From assembly GCA_018053185.1 (NCBI GenBank), contig JAGPLX010000002.1, positions 1 to 64,000 on the forward strand: DNA of 64,000 nt. Reading direction: 5' to 3'. Below, piece after piece: positions 53,234-61,153 of the stretch (its first letter is position 1; each line of letters starts with the position of its first letter). This stretch comes from Syntrophobacteraceae bacterium (lineage in GTDB: Bacteria; Desulfobacterota; Syntrophobacteria; Syntrophobacterales; Syntrophobacteraceae). The translations under genes were made by a program, and so were the position numbers. Below the pieces are notes generated by a model. It was not told where the DNA came from and ran no database searches. It saw only the letters and a list, made by a program, of their open reading frames with translations.

Positions 53234-53343
53234 ACCTCGCACCTCCAGCTCCCGGCTCCGCAAACAGGTTGGGGGAGTCGTCCGGCCGTTTGCCGGGTGA
53301 TTCCCACAATCAATTTGTTTTTCTTTGCATGTTCCAGGGGTCG

Positions 53344-53358
53344 CCGCCCCGCGGCGGC
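53344..53358 (+). promoter_or_regulatory. GC-rich hairpin between hdrB and hdrA
   Basis: GCCGCC (53343-53348) and GGCGGC (53353-53358) form a six-base stem with a four-base loop, about 85 bases before the hdrA start. There is no T-run, so it may attenuate or protect transcript ends rather than terminate. Confidence 0.35.
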
Positions 53359-53443
53359 ACATGATTTAGAACCGCGTCGAGCGATGCGAGTTCCCGCAGG
53401 CCTCCGGCTTCCTTGGGGTATCTGGCTTTCATCAGGAGGAAGT

Positions 53444-56400
53444 ATGACAGGTAAAGGCTCCGACAGCAATTCGATCGGCTCGGTCCTGGTCGTCGGCGGT
53501 GGTATCGCCGGCATGCAGGCCGCGCTCGACTTAGCCAATTCAGGGTATTTCGTCCATCTGCTCGAAAAAGGCCCGGCGATCGGCGGGGGAATGTCCCAGC
53601 TGGACAAGACCTTCCCCACGAACGAATGCGCCATGTGAATTATCTCCCCCAAGCTGGTCGAGGTCGGCCGGCACCTGAACATAAACCTCCTCCCCAATTC
53701 GCAGGTCGAAGGTATTGAGGGGGAGGAAGGAAATTTCACGGTAAAAATCCGCAAACAGCCGAGATATGTCAGGGCGGACAAGTGTATTTCCTGCGGAGCC
53801 TGCGCCGAGAAATGCCCAACTTCCGTCGTGGACGACTACCAGGCAGGGCTGGGCATCCGCAAGGCGATCTACAAATACTACCCCCAGGCGATTCCGTCCG
53901 CCTACTCCATCGACGCCAAAAACTGCCGCCAGTTGGGACTCGGGAAGAAGTGCGGCATCTGCGCCAAGGTGTGCCCGGCCGATGCCGTCGATTACGAGCA
54001 GAAAGAGGAAATGCTCGACCTGAACGTCGGGGCTGTGATCGTTTCCACCGGCTTCAAGACCTTCGACCCAAAGCGGTTCGACACGTACGGCTACGCGAGC
54101 CATCCGAACGTGGTGACGGCCATGGAATTCGAACGGCTGCTGAGTGCCGGCGGCCCCACCAAGGGCCACCTGGTGCTGCCCTCGGAAATCGCTCGGGAAG
54201 AAAAGATCGTCGCGGGCGAGAAGGAACTCGCGAAACTCAAACGGCAGGAAAAGGCGGAAAACGCCGAAAAGGTCGAAAAACTGGAGGAGGAGATCGCCCG
54301 GCTCAAATCGCTCCAAACACAGGCGGGCCCCAAGCGGATCGCGTGGCTTCAGTGCGTGGGCTCCCGCGACGTAAACCATTGCGACAACGGCTACTGCTCC
54401 GGCGTGTGCTGCATGTACGCCATTAAGGAAGCGGTGATCGCGAGGGAGCATGCGGGGGGCGACCTCGACGCGGCCATATTTTTCATGGATATGCGCACCT
54501 ACGGCAAGGAGTTCGAGCAGTATTATACGCGGGCAAAGGAAAACGGCGTCCGGTTCGTTCGGTCGCGTGTCTGCGCTCCGGTGCCCGTGGCCGGGTCCGA
54601 CCGCCTCGCCCTGCGCTACCGGACGGAATCGGGGATCATGAAGTCGGAGGAATTCGACATGGTGGTCCTCTCCGTGGGGCTGGAATCCTCTCCTGATGCC
54701 AGGGCGCTTTCCGAGAAGCTCGGCTTCGACCTCGACCGGTACAATTTTGCCGATACGTCGAGCTTCGAACCCGTTGCGACCTCCAGGCCCGGGATTTTCG
54801 TTTGCGGTGTGCTCCAGGGACCGAAGGACATCCCCCTCTCCGTCATGGAGGCATCGGCTGCGGCCGGTGCTGCGGCGAGCAGGCTCTCGGCGTCGCGCAA
54901 CACCCTGGTTCGGGAAAAGACCTTTCCCGAGGAACGCGACGTAAGCTCCGAGCCGCCGCGCATCGGTGTTTTCGTCTGCAACTGCGGTATCAACATATCC
55001 AGCGTGGTGAGGGTCCCGGAGGTTGCCGAGTACGCGAAGACGCTCCCGAACGTCGTCTACGTGCAGGAAAATCTTTTCTCCTGCTCCCAGGACGCCCAGG
55101 AAAAGCTGGTGGAGGTCATAAGAGAGCAGAATCTAAACCGCGTGGTCGTCGCGGCCTGTTCTCCCCGTACCCATGAGCCGCTTTTCCAGGAAACCATGCG
55201 GAACGCCGGCCTCAACAAGTACCTGTTCGAGCAGGCCAACATCCGCGAGCAGTGCTCCTGGGTGCACGCCTTCGACCGCGACGCGGCGACTGCCAAGGCC
55301 AAGGATCTTGTCCGGATGGCGGTCTCGCGCGCAGCTCTCCTCGAACCGCTGCCGATGCCTTCGGTTCCGGTCACCCCGTCGGCCCTGGTCATCGGGGGCG
55401 GGGTCGCGGGAATGGTGAGCGCCCTCACCCTTGCGCGGCAAGGGTTCAAGGCGAACATCGTCGAGGCGGCAGGGGTCCTCGGGGGGCGCGCCCTCAAGCT
55501 CAAGACCACCTGGAAGGGTGAAGACGTACAGGGCTACCTCCGCGGCCTGGTAGCGGAGATCGAGGCAAACGATAACATCGAGGTGCACCTCAACTCCAGG
55601 GTGACGGCTACCTCGGGATACATCGGAAACTTCCAGAGCACGCTTACCACAAATGGCGGGGAGTCCGCGCAAATCGACCATGGCGTCACCATCCTTGCCT
55701 CCGGGGCCGACTCGATCGAGCCCGACGAGTACGCCTACGGGCGCAGCAGCCGGGTCCTGCGCTGGCACGAACTCGACGAGGCCTGGGACACGGACCTCGT
55801 GAAGAACGCCCAAAGCGCCGTTTTCATCCAGTGCGTGGGCTCGCGCGAAGAGGGCCGACCACATTGCAGCAAGATCTGCTGCACCTTCTCCGTTCAGAAG
55901 GCGGTAGAGCTGAAGAAGCGAAATCCCGCGATGGACGTCGTCATTCTCTACCGGGACATCCGCACCTACGGGGAGCGCGAGGACCTCTACAGGGAGGCGC
56001 GCAGCGTCGGGGTGATCTTCATCCGCTACGACCTGGAGAACAAGCCGGAGGTGACGGAAACCGAGAGCGGAGGGCTGGTGGTCCGGGTGATCGACCGGGT
56101 GCTTCGCCGTCGCGTCATGCTGCGGCCCGATTTCATCACGCTTGCGAGCGCCATCGAGACAAGCGGCGCGGAAGAGCTGGCCCAGATGTTCAAGGTCCCC
56201 CTCAGCCAAGACAAGTTCTTTCTTGAAGTGCACATGAAGCTGCGTCCGGTGGACTTTGCGACCGACGGCGTCTACGTGGGCGGCCTCGCCCACTATCCCA
56301 AGCCCATAGACGAGAGCATCGCGCAGGCCCAGGCCGCCGCGGCGCGGGCCGCGACGGTGCTTGCGAGAAAGAGCATCGAGGTGGAAGGGGTGGTATCCAG

Positions 56401-56632
56401 CGTCGATGAAGAGCTTTGCCGCGGGTGCGGCAAATGCGTCGCGGTCTGCCCCTACGGAGCGCCGCAGCTCGTCGGAGTAAAGGAGGGCGTGGAGGTGAGC
56501 AGGATCCAGGAAGCGCTGTGCAAAGGCTGCGGGGCCTGTGCCGTCGCGTGCCCGACGGGTGCCGCCGCTATCAGGCACTTCGATGACCGGGAAATGCACT
56601 CGATGATCGATGCGGCGCTTAGCCGAAACTAA
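53444..56632 (+). CDS. hdrA: Selenocysteine-containing double HdrA (flavin/Fe-S subunit)
   Basis: Read through UGA 53636-53638 (codon 65) this is a 1,062-residue protein. The local sequence [21 protein letters not shown] matches the HdrA motif CAMCxxSPKLVE, with selenocysteine in place of cysteine. It holds two HdrA units in tandem. Unit 1 has an FAD motif [11 protein letters not shown] (residues 14-24), Fe-S motifs [12 protein letters not shown] (about 114) and CGICAKVCP. Unit 2 starts near residue 505 ([11 protein letters not shown]), with [11 protein letters not shown], a second FAD motif [11 protein letters not shown] (about 647) and two ferredoxin motifs at the end ([24 protein letters not shown]). 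The start ATG follows AGGAGGAAGT. In flavin-based bifurcating complexes HdrA hosts FAD. Standard gene callers would split it at the UGA and lose the first 128 codons. Confidence 0.92.
53636..53672 (+). promoter_or_regulatory. UGA-selenocysteine codon and bacterial SECIS-like hairpin
   Basis: UGA 53636-53638 is followed by a 7-bp stem (GCTGGTC 53653-53659, GGCCGGC 53666-53672, including two G-U pairs) with the six-base loop GAGGTC. The loop contains GGU at 53662-53664, the feature recognised by SelB. The spacing from UGA to GGU (23 bases) fits bacterial SECIS elements. Confidence 0.8.
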
Positions 56633-56647
56633 CTGTGAGATAGCCGG

Positions 56648-56691
56648 AGCCCACCCCGCCTGCGCGTCAAAATGCGCGGCCGGGTCGGGCT
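56648..56691 (+). terminator. Possible terminator of the Hdr cluster
   Basis: An imperfect GC-rich hairpin with outer arms AGCCC / GGGCT and an inner GCGC / GCGC stem, followed by TTTC. It lies 16 bases after the hdrA stop codon. The T-run is short, so efficiency is uncertain. Confidence 0.45.
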
Positions 56692-56890
56692 TTCGGCTGG
56701 AAATCACTGATTGGATAAGATGAAACCAGATGAGTGCCGATCTCGAGCCTAGCTCATTTTTCCCATCGGTAAATGACCACTGACCTCCTTGTCGATGGCT
56801 CTTAAAAGTAGGGACAACACCCCTGACAATCTCGTTCGCCGTTGCCTTTCCAGAGCCGCAACTATTCCGTCCTCATTTCATCGTCCTGGG

Positions 56891-57146
56891 GTAGTGTAAA
56901 AACTTTTGTGTAAATTCGAAAAGGGTAGAAAAGGGGCGCTTTTCCGCTGCTTGGGTTTGGCAAAAAAACGAACCCGGAAAGGAGAAGCGCCCATGAGAAT
57001 CGACATTAGTGTGCCCGAGGTAGTGGAAGTTTTTGAAGAGATTCAAAGTCAACCCCAGAAGATTTTAAGATGGTCCGACTGGTGGTCCGGGAAATGGTGG
57101 AGTGTTATTTGACTGAGATGATGAATGCGAAGCTGAGCCATTGCCC
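56891..57146 (+). pseudogene. Truncated, frameshifted IS256-type (mutator) transposase with left IS end
   Basis: The coding start ATG 56993 reads MRIDISVPEVVEVFEEIQSQPQKI, then the next frame continues FKMVRLVVREMVECYLTEMMNAKLSH. Together they match the N-terminus of IS256/mutator transposases. A one-base frameshift at about 57066 and loss of the remaining 350 or so residues make it non-functional. Upstream, GTAGTGTAAAAACTTTTGTGTAAA resembles an IS256-family terminal repeat. A hairpin (arms 56934-56945 and 56981-56992) covers the Shine-Dalgarno site. Confidence 0.75.
56934..56992 (+). promoter_or_regulatory. Hairpin sequestering the transposase ribosome site
   Basis: Arms GGGCGCTTTTCC (56934-56945) and GGAGAAGCGCCC (56981-56992) pair at 11 of 12 positions. 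The right arm includes the GGAG ribosome site and ends one base before the ATG. Such hairpins limit transposase translation from read-through transcripts in several IS families. Confidence 0.6.
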
Positions 57147-57253
57147 GAACTCGAAACGAAAGGCGTTCCAAGTGCAGCAATTCCCGTTGGCCTCGCAAAG
57201 CCAGACTTGAGGCGAGATTGAGATCTGGTCTTTCGTAAACTTTGTTGCCTTAG

Positions 57254-57405
57254 TACAGCCCTGCACAAGAGAGTGTCCCATATGCTCCGATCGCCAATCC
57301 CTTGAAACAGTCTTCAGGGAGAAATCCAGGCTTTCCCATCCCTGGCCCTTCGCCGGAAGCATACGGGACGACGGTCGTAAAATGATCACTCTATTCTGCG
57401 GAGCT
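57254..57405 (+). repeat. Dispersed repeat A, copy 2
   Basis: About 152 bases homologous to 16328-16475 (see that entry). This copy lies between the IS256 remnant and tRNA-Trp. Confidence 0.8.
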
Positions 57406-57437
57406 AAGTCTTCGATAATGCTGGAATTCCGGATTGC

Positions 57438-57514
57438 TGGCAGGCCAGGAGGGATTCGAACCCCCATCCCTCGGATTTGGAGTCCGATGCTCTAACCGTT
57501 AGAGCTACTGGCCT
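57438..57514 (-). tRNA. tRNA-Trp (anticodon CCA)
   Basis: On the minus strand the sequence folds as a tRNA: acceptor stem AGGCCAG / CTGGCCT, D arm GCTC...GAGC, anticodon stem CGGAC / ATCCG region with loop CTCCAAA giving anticodon CCA, a short variable loop, and T arm GGGGGTTCGAATCCCTC. The 3' CCA is encoded (plus-strand TGG, 57438-57440). Anticodon CCA reads UGG, so it charges tryptophan. Confidence 0.95.
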
Positions 57515-57865
57515 GCAAGCGGAATCCTATATATCGGTTTCTTTGGGGGATGTAAAGGCTGAACTTTTGCACCCGAGCTTTTGCAAAAAGGTCCGTTTAT
57601 CCATGGTACGTGGGGTAAACGCTTACATTGAACAAGGGATGCCGGGTCTCCGGGCCGGGATTTGTTTTTGTAGGAGACCGTGTTTGAACAAGCTCGCCGA
57701 TTCCGGAAGATGACCCAAGTGGCCGAAACGTCATAAGTAAGAGTGCGCAGGGTCCTTCGTAACCATATCAGATTCAAATGTAGGGAATTCAACAGGTTGG
57801 CCACTTTCTTCCGGGAATTGCTGAAACTTTCCTCCCTGCCGGTGAAAGCGAAGAGATTCCTGGAA
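57515..57865. other. Intergenic region beside tRNA-Trp
   Basis: The 350 bases between the tRNA and the corrinoid-protein gene end. No gene or repeat is convincing. The tRNA promoter (minus strand) should lie in the left part; I see no strong consensus. Confidence 0.4.
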
Positions 57866-58513
57866 CTATCCAAGCTGGCTCACCAGCTTCTTGGACACAG
57901 GCACTGCTGCTGCTGCATCATGGGCATAACCATCCGCACCAATCCGGTCGGCGAAATCCTGAGACACGGGAGCTCCGCCAATGATCACCTTGAGGGAGTT
58001 TCTCAATCCTTCTTCTTCGAGTTTCTTGAGGATCAGGGGCATCACATCCATGGTATTGGTCAGCAGGGCCGACAGTCCGAGCAATTTCGGCCTTTCTTCC
58101 TTCACCGCGGCAATGATCTTCTCCGTGGGTACATCCGATCCCATGAAGACTACATCAAAGCCTGAACTCCCCAGCATGGTGGCGACAAGTTCCAGACCGA
58201 TATCGTGCACATCCCCTTCCACAGTGGCAAGTACTACCTTTCCAAGGTTGCCCGCCCCCTCCGATCCTGCGGCCAGGTAGGGTTTCAGGATCTTCATGGA
58301 AGACTTCATGGCTTCCGCGGCCAGGAGGATCTCGGGAATGAATTTCTGCCCCGCTTCATAACCGGCGCCGCAGTCCTGGAGTCCTTTCACCAGCCCGTTA
58401 TCCACAATCTCCTGAGCGGGAATTCCCTCGCTGAGGGCTTTATTCACGAGATCCGTGGTCTTGGACTCGTCTCCATCAAAAACCGCTTTTTGAATTTCAG
58501 CTAATAGGTTCAA
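57866..58513 (-). CDS. Corrinoid (B12-binding) protein, MtbC/MtmC type
   Basis: A 215-residue two-domain corrinoid protein. Residues 1-85 are the helical cap (methionine-synthase-like). Residues 90-213 are the Rossmann-like B12 domain with the histidine motif DVHDIG (in EGDVHDIGLELV), the downstream SALLTNT segment and the nucleotide-tail motif GGAPVS. These proteins carry methyl groups between a substrate-specific methyltransferase and a central one in methylamine, methoxyaromatic or glycine-betaine metabolism. No methyltransferase gene is adjacent in this window, so its substrate is unknown. Length and motifs are normal. Confidence 0.92.
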   Translation of the reverse strand: MNLLAEIQKAVFDGDESKTTDLVNKALSEGIPAQEIVDNGLVKGLQDCGAGYEAGQKFIPEILLAAEAMKSSMKILKPYLAAGSEGAGNLGKVVLATVEGDVHDIGLELVATMLGSSGFDVVFMGSDVPTEKIIAAVKEERPKLLGLSALLTNTMDVMPLILKKLEEEGLRNSLKVIIGGAPVSQDFADRIGADGYAHDAAAAVPVSKKLVSQLG

Positions 58514-58657
58514 TTTACTCCTCCCGGTTCCTGCTCAAAAGCGACGGGTCGAGGCGGCCTCCTTCGCCTAATTCCGCAGGACTCGTCCACCTACAGGATA
58601 AGATCGCGGGTCGCTTCGCTCTCACGATCCATCCTTATTCGTCGGGCATTTGCCCTG

Positions 58658-59345
58658 TTACTTTTCTTCACTACCGATAAAGCGATAGATAGCTGCACCA
58701 ATCAAGGCGCCCACAATCGGTGCTACCCAGAACAGCCAAAGCTGGGAAATTGCCCAATCACCCACAAATACCGCAACCCCGGTACTACGAGCCGGGTTCA
58801 CGGATGTATTGGTAATGGGAATAGATATCAAATGGATGAGGGTTAGACACAAGCCGATGGCTATTGGGGCGAACCCTTGCGGCGCGCTTGTCTGTTGCGC
58901 CAAGTATGACAAGAAGGAACATCATGGTCATGACAATTTCGGTTATCAGTGCCGCCAGCAGGCTATACCCGCCAGGTGAATGGGCCCCGTAGCCGTTCGA
59001 CGCAAACCCGGCGGAAAGCTCAAAACCCGTTTTGCCACTGGCAATGAGATAGAGAACTCCCCCCGCTACAACAGCACCCAATACCTGAGAGATGATGTAA
59101 GGCAATAATTGCTTTGCTGGAAATCGGCCACCGGCCCAAAGACCAACCGAGACAGCCGGATTTAGGTGGCAACCCGATATGTGCCCGATGGCGAAGGCCA
59201 TCGTCAGCACAGTCAAACCAAAGGCGATGGAAACACCAAGAAGGCCTATGCCGACATTCGGGAACGCCGAAGCCAGCACAGCACTGCCACATCCGCCAAG
59301 AACGAGCCAAAACGTACCAAAGAACTCTGCACCATACGTTTTCAT
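58658..59345 (-). pseudogene. aqpZ: Aquaporin Z-like water channel, frameshifted
   Basis: Two overlapping frames together give a complete aquaporin of about 229 residues. The first (59345 to about 58910) contains the first NPA box in [13 protein letters not shown]. The second (to 58658) resumes at [27 protein letters not shown] and has the second NPA box in SVNPARS with the selectivity-filter arginine. The total length 59345-58658 is 3n+1, so one extra base or two missing bases near 58905-58915 (in AAGCGCGCCGCAAGGG) breaks the frame. This may be a sequencing error in a GC-rich run or a recent mutation, because both halves are otherwise well conserved. Confidence 0.85.
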
Positions 59346-59383
59346 ACTCTATCTCCTTTATTTACCGGACTGATGGTAAAGGT

Positions 59384-59535
59384 TTGAAAAGAAAGGGAAG
59401 GAAGGCTATCGACCTCGAGGATCTCCGGCAAGAAACCTGGGGAGGCACAGCCATGAACCTCTTCCCGGACCAGATTGTACCCGTTTTGGAATTTTTTCGG
59501 AACCGTTTTCATGCAGGTGAATTTCGTGGAGCTCA
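59384..59535 (+). repeat. Repeat X, copy 2 (intact reading frame)
   Basis: Homologous to 18462-18610 over about 150 bases, with the same reading frame and a conserved ribosome-site-like GGGGAGG. It forms the 5' part of the small gene at 59453-59683. Confidence 0.75.
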
Positions 59536-59683
59536 AGCTCTCGGCCCTGAGAAAACACGAGCCAAAAACTTTTCCGCCTGGAAAAGGGGAAGGTTTGTAC
59601 CCGGCCCCATGGAAATGAAGGAGGCGCTGCAATTCTCGGTCAAGGATCAGGTGGTGGAACTTTCACCTGTCAGTAATTTTTGA
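59453..59683 (+). CDS. Small protein of unknown function, with a degenerate paralogue at 18.5 kb
   Basis: A 76-residue frame starting ATG 59453 with GGGGAGG six bases upstream. Its N-terminal part (NLFPDQIVPVLEFFRNRFHAG) is conserved in the decayed copy at 18462-18610. The C-terminal part (MEMKEALQFSVKDQVVELSPVSNF) has no visible counterpart there. Composition is protein-like. It overlaps the DUF167 gene on the other strand by 37 bases. No family is recognised. Conservation of a reading frame in two places suggests that it was once a functional gene, possibly part of a mobile element. Confidence 0.45.
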   Translation: MNLFPDQIVPVLEFFRNRFHAGEFRGAQALGPEKTRAKNFSAWKRGRFVPGPMEMKEALQFSVKDQVVELSPVSNF

Positions 59684-59955
59684 ACGGCTTCCGGCGGGAG
59701 TCCACGTACCAGGAGGGTCTTCCTTCGAGATTTGTGCCCATGAAGAATGTCCATGGAAGACCTGGATACCCGAAGCAGACCCGCCAGGTACCGAAGGCAC
59801 GCCTCATTGGCCTGGCCTTCCACGGGAGGTGCCGTCAAACGAACCCTGAGAACCCCGTCCCGAACCCCGGCCAATTCGTTTTTGCTCGCCTTCGGTTGTA
59901 CCAGGACCTGGATCACGGTCCCTTCCCGGTTCTCTTTCACCAGCAACGCGCTCAT
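59647..59955 (-). CDS. DUF167 (YggU) family protein
   Basis: A 102-residue protein with a single DUF167 domain. The motif VQPKASKNELAGVRDGVLRVRLTAPPVEGQANEACLRYLAGLL, here cited by its parts (VQPKASKNE, LRVRLTAPPVEGQAN), is diagnostic. The family is widespread, single-domain and of unknown biochemical role. The ATG at 59955 gives the domain its usual length; an upstream in-frame extension to 60054 is less likely. The gene is divergent from the ABC exporter genes, with about 215 bases between the starts. Confidence 0.88.
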   Translation of the reverse strand: MSALLVKENREGTVIQVLVQPKASKNELAGVRDGVLRVRLTAPPVEGQANEACLRYLAGLLRVSRSSMDILHGHKSRRKTLLVRGLPPEAVQKLLTGESSTT

Positions 59956-60169
59956 TGCCGCCCTCGGTTCCTCATTCCCCGCTCCTCCCACGTTTCCCCG
60001 CGGATGGGTTCGATCCGGCCGGACCTGAATAGGCAGGTTTACAAGAAGCTTCAAGTGTGATTAGAAGTTTTCATGAAAGCCCACTGCGATTTGGATCCCT
60101 TCGACATTCCCGCCCCAAAGCGGGAATTAATGACCAGGAAGGATGTCACGTCCACCGGAAGGTATCAGA

Positions 60170-61153
60170 ATGATCTTACCCAACACAAGGAGAACGTCCA
60201 TTCCCATTTCTTCATCGACCCTTCGACATTCAGAGGAAAATTTGCATCCGATCATCGAAGCCAAGGATTTGCGCAAGACATTCGGCGGTTTTGTCGCCGT
60301 GGACGGAATCACCTTCCGAATGCCGCCCGGAGAGTGCCTGGGGCTGCTGGGTCCCAACGGAGCGGGCAAGACCACGACCATTCGCATGGTCTATGGCTTC
60401 TCCCCCATCACCGAGGGTAGTCTGCGGGTGTTCGGACTCGACATTCGGACGGATTGGCGAACCATCAAGGCAAGGATCGGTGTGTGCCAACAGGAAAACA
60501 ACCCGGACCCTGACCTCAGCCTCATCGACAACCTGGTCGTTTTTGCCCGGTACTTCGATATCCCCCGCAAGGAGGCTCTGGAGAGGGCGCAGACATTGCT
60601 CCGTTTCATGGGCCTCGATCACCGCAGGGACTCCAAGGTCACCGAGCTTTCGGGGGGCATGATGCGTCGTCTCATCCTGGCGCGATCTCTTCTGAACAAC
60701 CCGGATCTGCTGATCCTGGACGAACCCACCACGGGCCTTGATCCCCAATCCCGCCATCAGGTCTGGGATCGGCTCGAGGACCTCCGATCCAATGGATTGT
60801 CCATTCTTCTCACCACCCACTACATGGATGAGGCCGCGCGTTTGTGCGACCGGCTCATCATCCTGGACCATGGAAAGATCCTCGTGGAAGGGAGTCCTTC
60901 CCAGCTCATTGCCGAGCACGTGGGCCGAGACGTCATTGAGTGGATCCATCCCTCCCCGGATATTCGCCGGCTGGTTCTTTCCAGCGGCTTCGAATACGAT
61001 GATCTGGACCACCGCCTGATCGTCTACGGGAAGGAGGGGGAAGGACTCTTTGACCGGGTTGGAAAGGCCTATTGTAGTGAGGAGTGCATTTTCCGAATGG
61101 CAACTCTCGAGGATGTTTTCTTGCGCTTGACCGGAAGGGAGCTCCGAGAATGA
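60170..61153 (+). CDS. ABC transporter ATP-binding protein, NodI/DrrA type
   Basis: A 327-residue ABC ATPase with Walker A GPNGAGKTTTIRMVYG, Q-loop VCQQENNPDPDLS, signature ELSGGMMRRLILARSL, Walker B LLILDEPTTGLDP and switch histidine LLTTHYMDEAARL. The C-terminal extension after residue 230 is the DrrA/NodI-type regulatory tail. NodI/DrrA ATPases drive export of lipids, nodulation factors or drugs. The ATG at 60170 follows GGAAGG; an ATG at 60143 is also possible. Its stop overlaps the permease start by four bases (ATGA), which marks a two-gene operon. Confidence 0.93.
   Translation: MILPNTRRTSIPISSSTLRHSEENLHPIIEAKDLRKTFGGFVAVDGITFRMPPGECLGLLGPNGAGKTTTIRMVYGFSPITEGSLRVFGLDIRTDWRTIKARIGVCQQENNPDPDLSLIDNLVVFARYFDIPRKEALERAQTLLRFMGLDHRRDSKVTELSGGMMRRLILARSLLNNPDLLILDEPTTGLDPQSRHQVWDRLEDLRSNGLSILLTTHYMDEAARLCDRLIILDHGKILVEGSPSQLIAEHVGRDVIEWIHPSPDIRRLVLSSGFEYDDLDHRLIVYGKEGEGLFDRVGKAYCSEECIFRMATLEDVFLRLTGRELRE

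Larger units (their letters stand above)
56633..57437. other. Non-coding region: terminator, IS remnant and repeat A copy 2
   Basis: An 805-base stretch after hdrA. It contains a possible terminator (56648-56691), the left end of an IS256-type element (56891-57146) and repeat A copy 2 (57254-57405), leading into tRNA-Trp. The remainder shows no gene. Confidence 0.6.

Noticed and set aside
53828-56632. Starting hdrA at 53828 (934 residues)
   Set aside because: It would drop the conserved N-terminus with the first FAD motif and the Sec site; homology and a good ribosome site at 53444 favour read-through of the UGA.
55133-56707. A 524-codon open frame antisense to hdrA
   Set aside because: It is the complement of a conserved HdrA coding sequence with many Fe-S motifs; the antisense product shows no domain.
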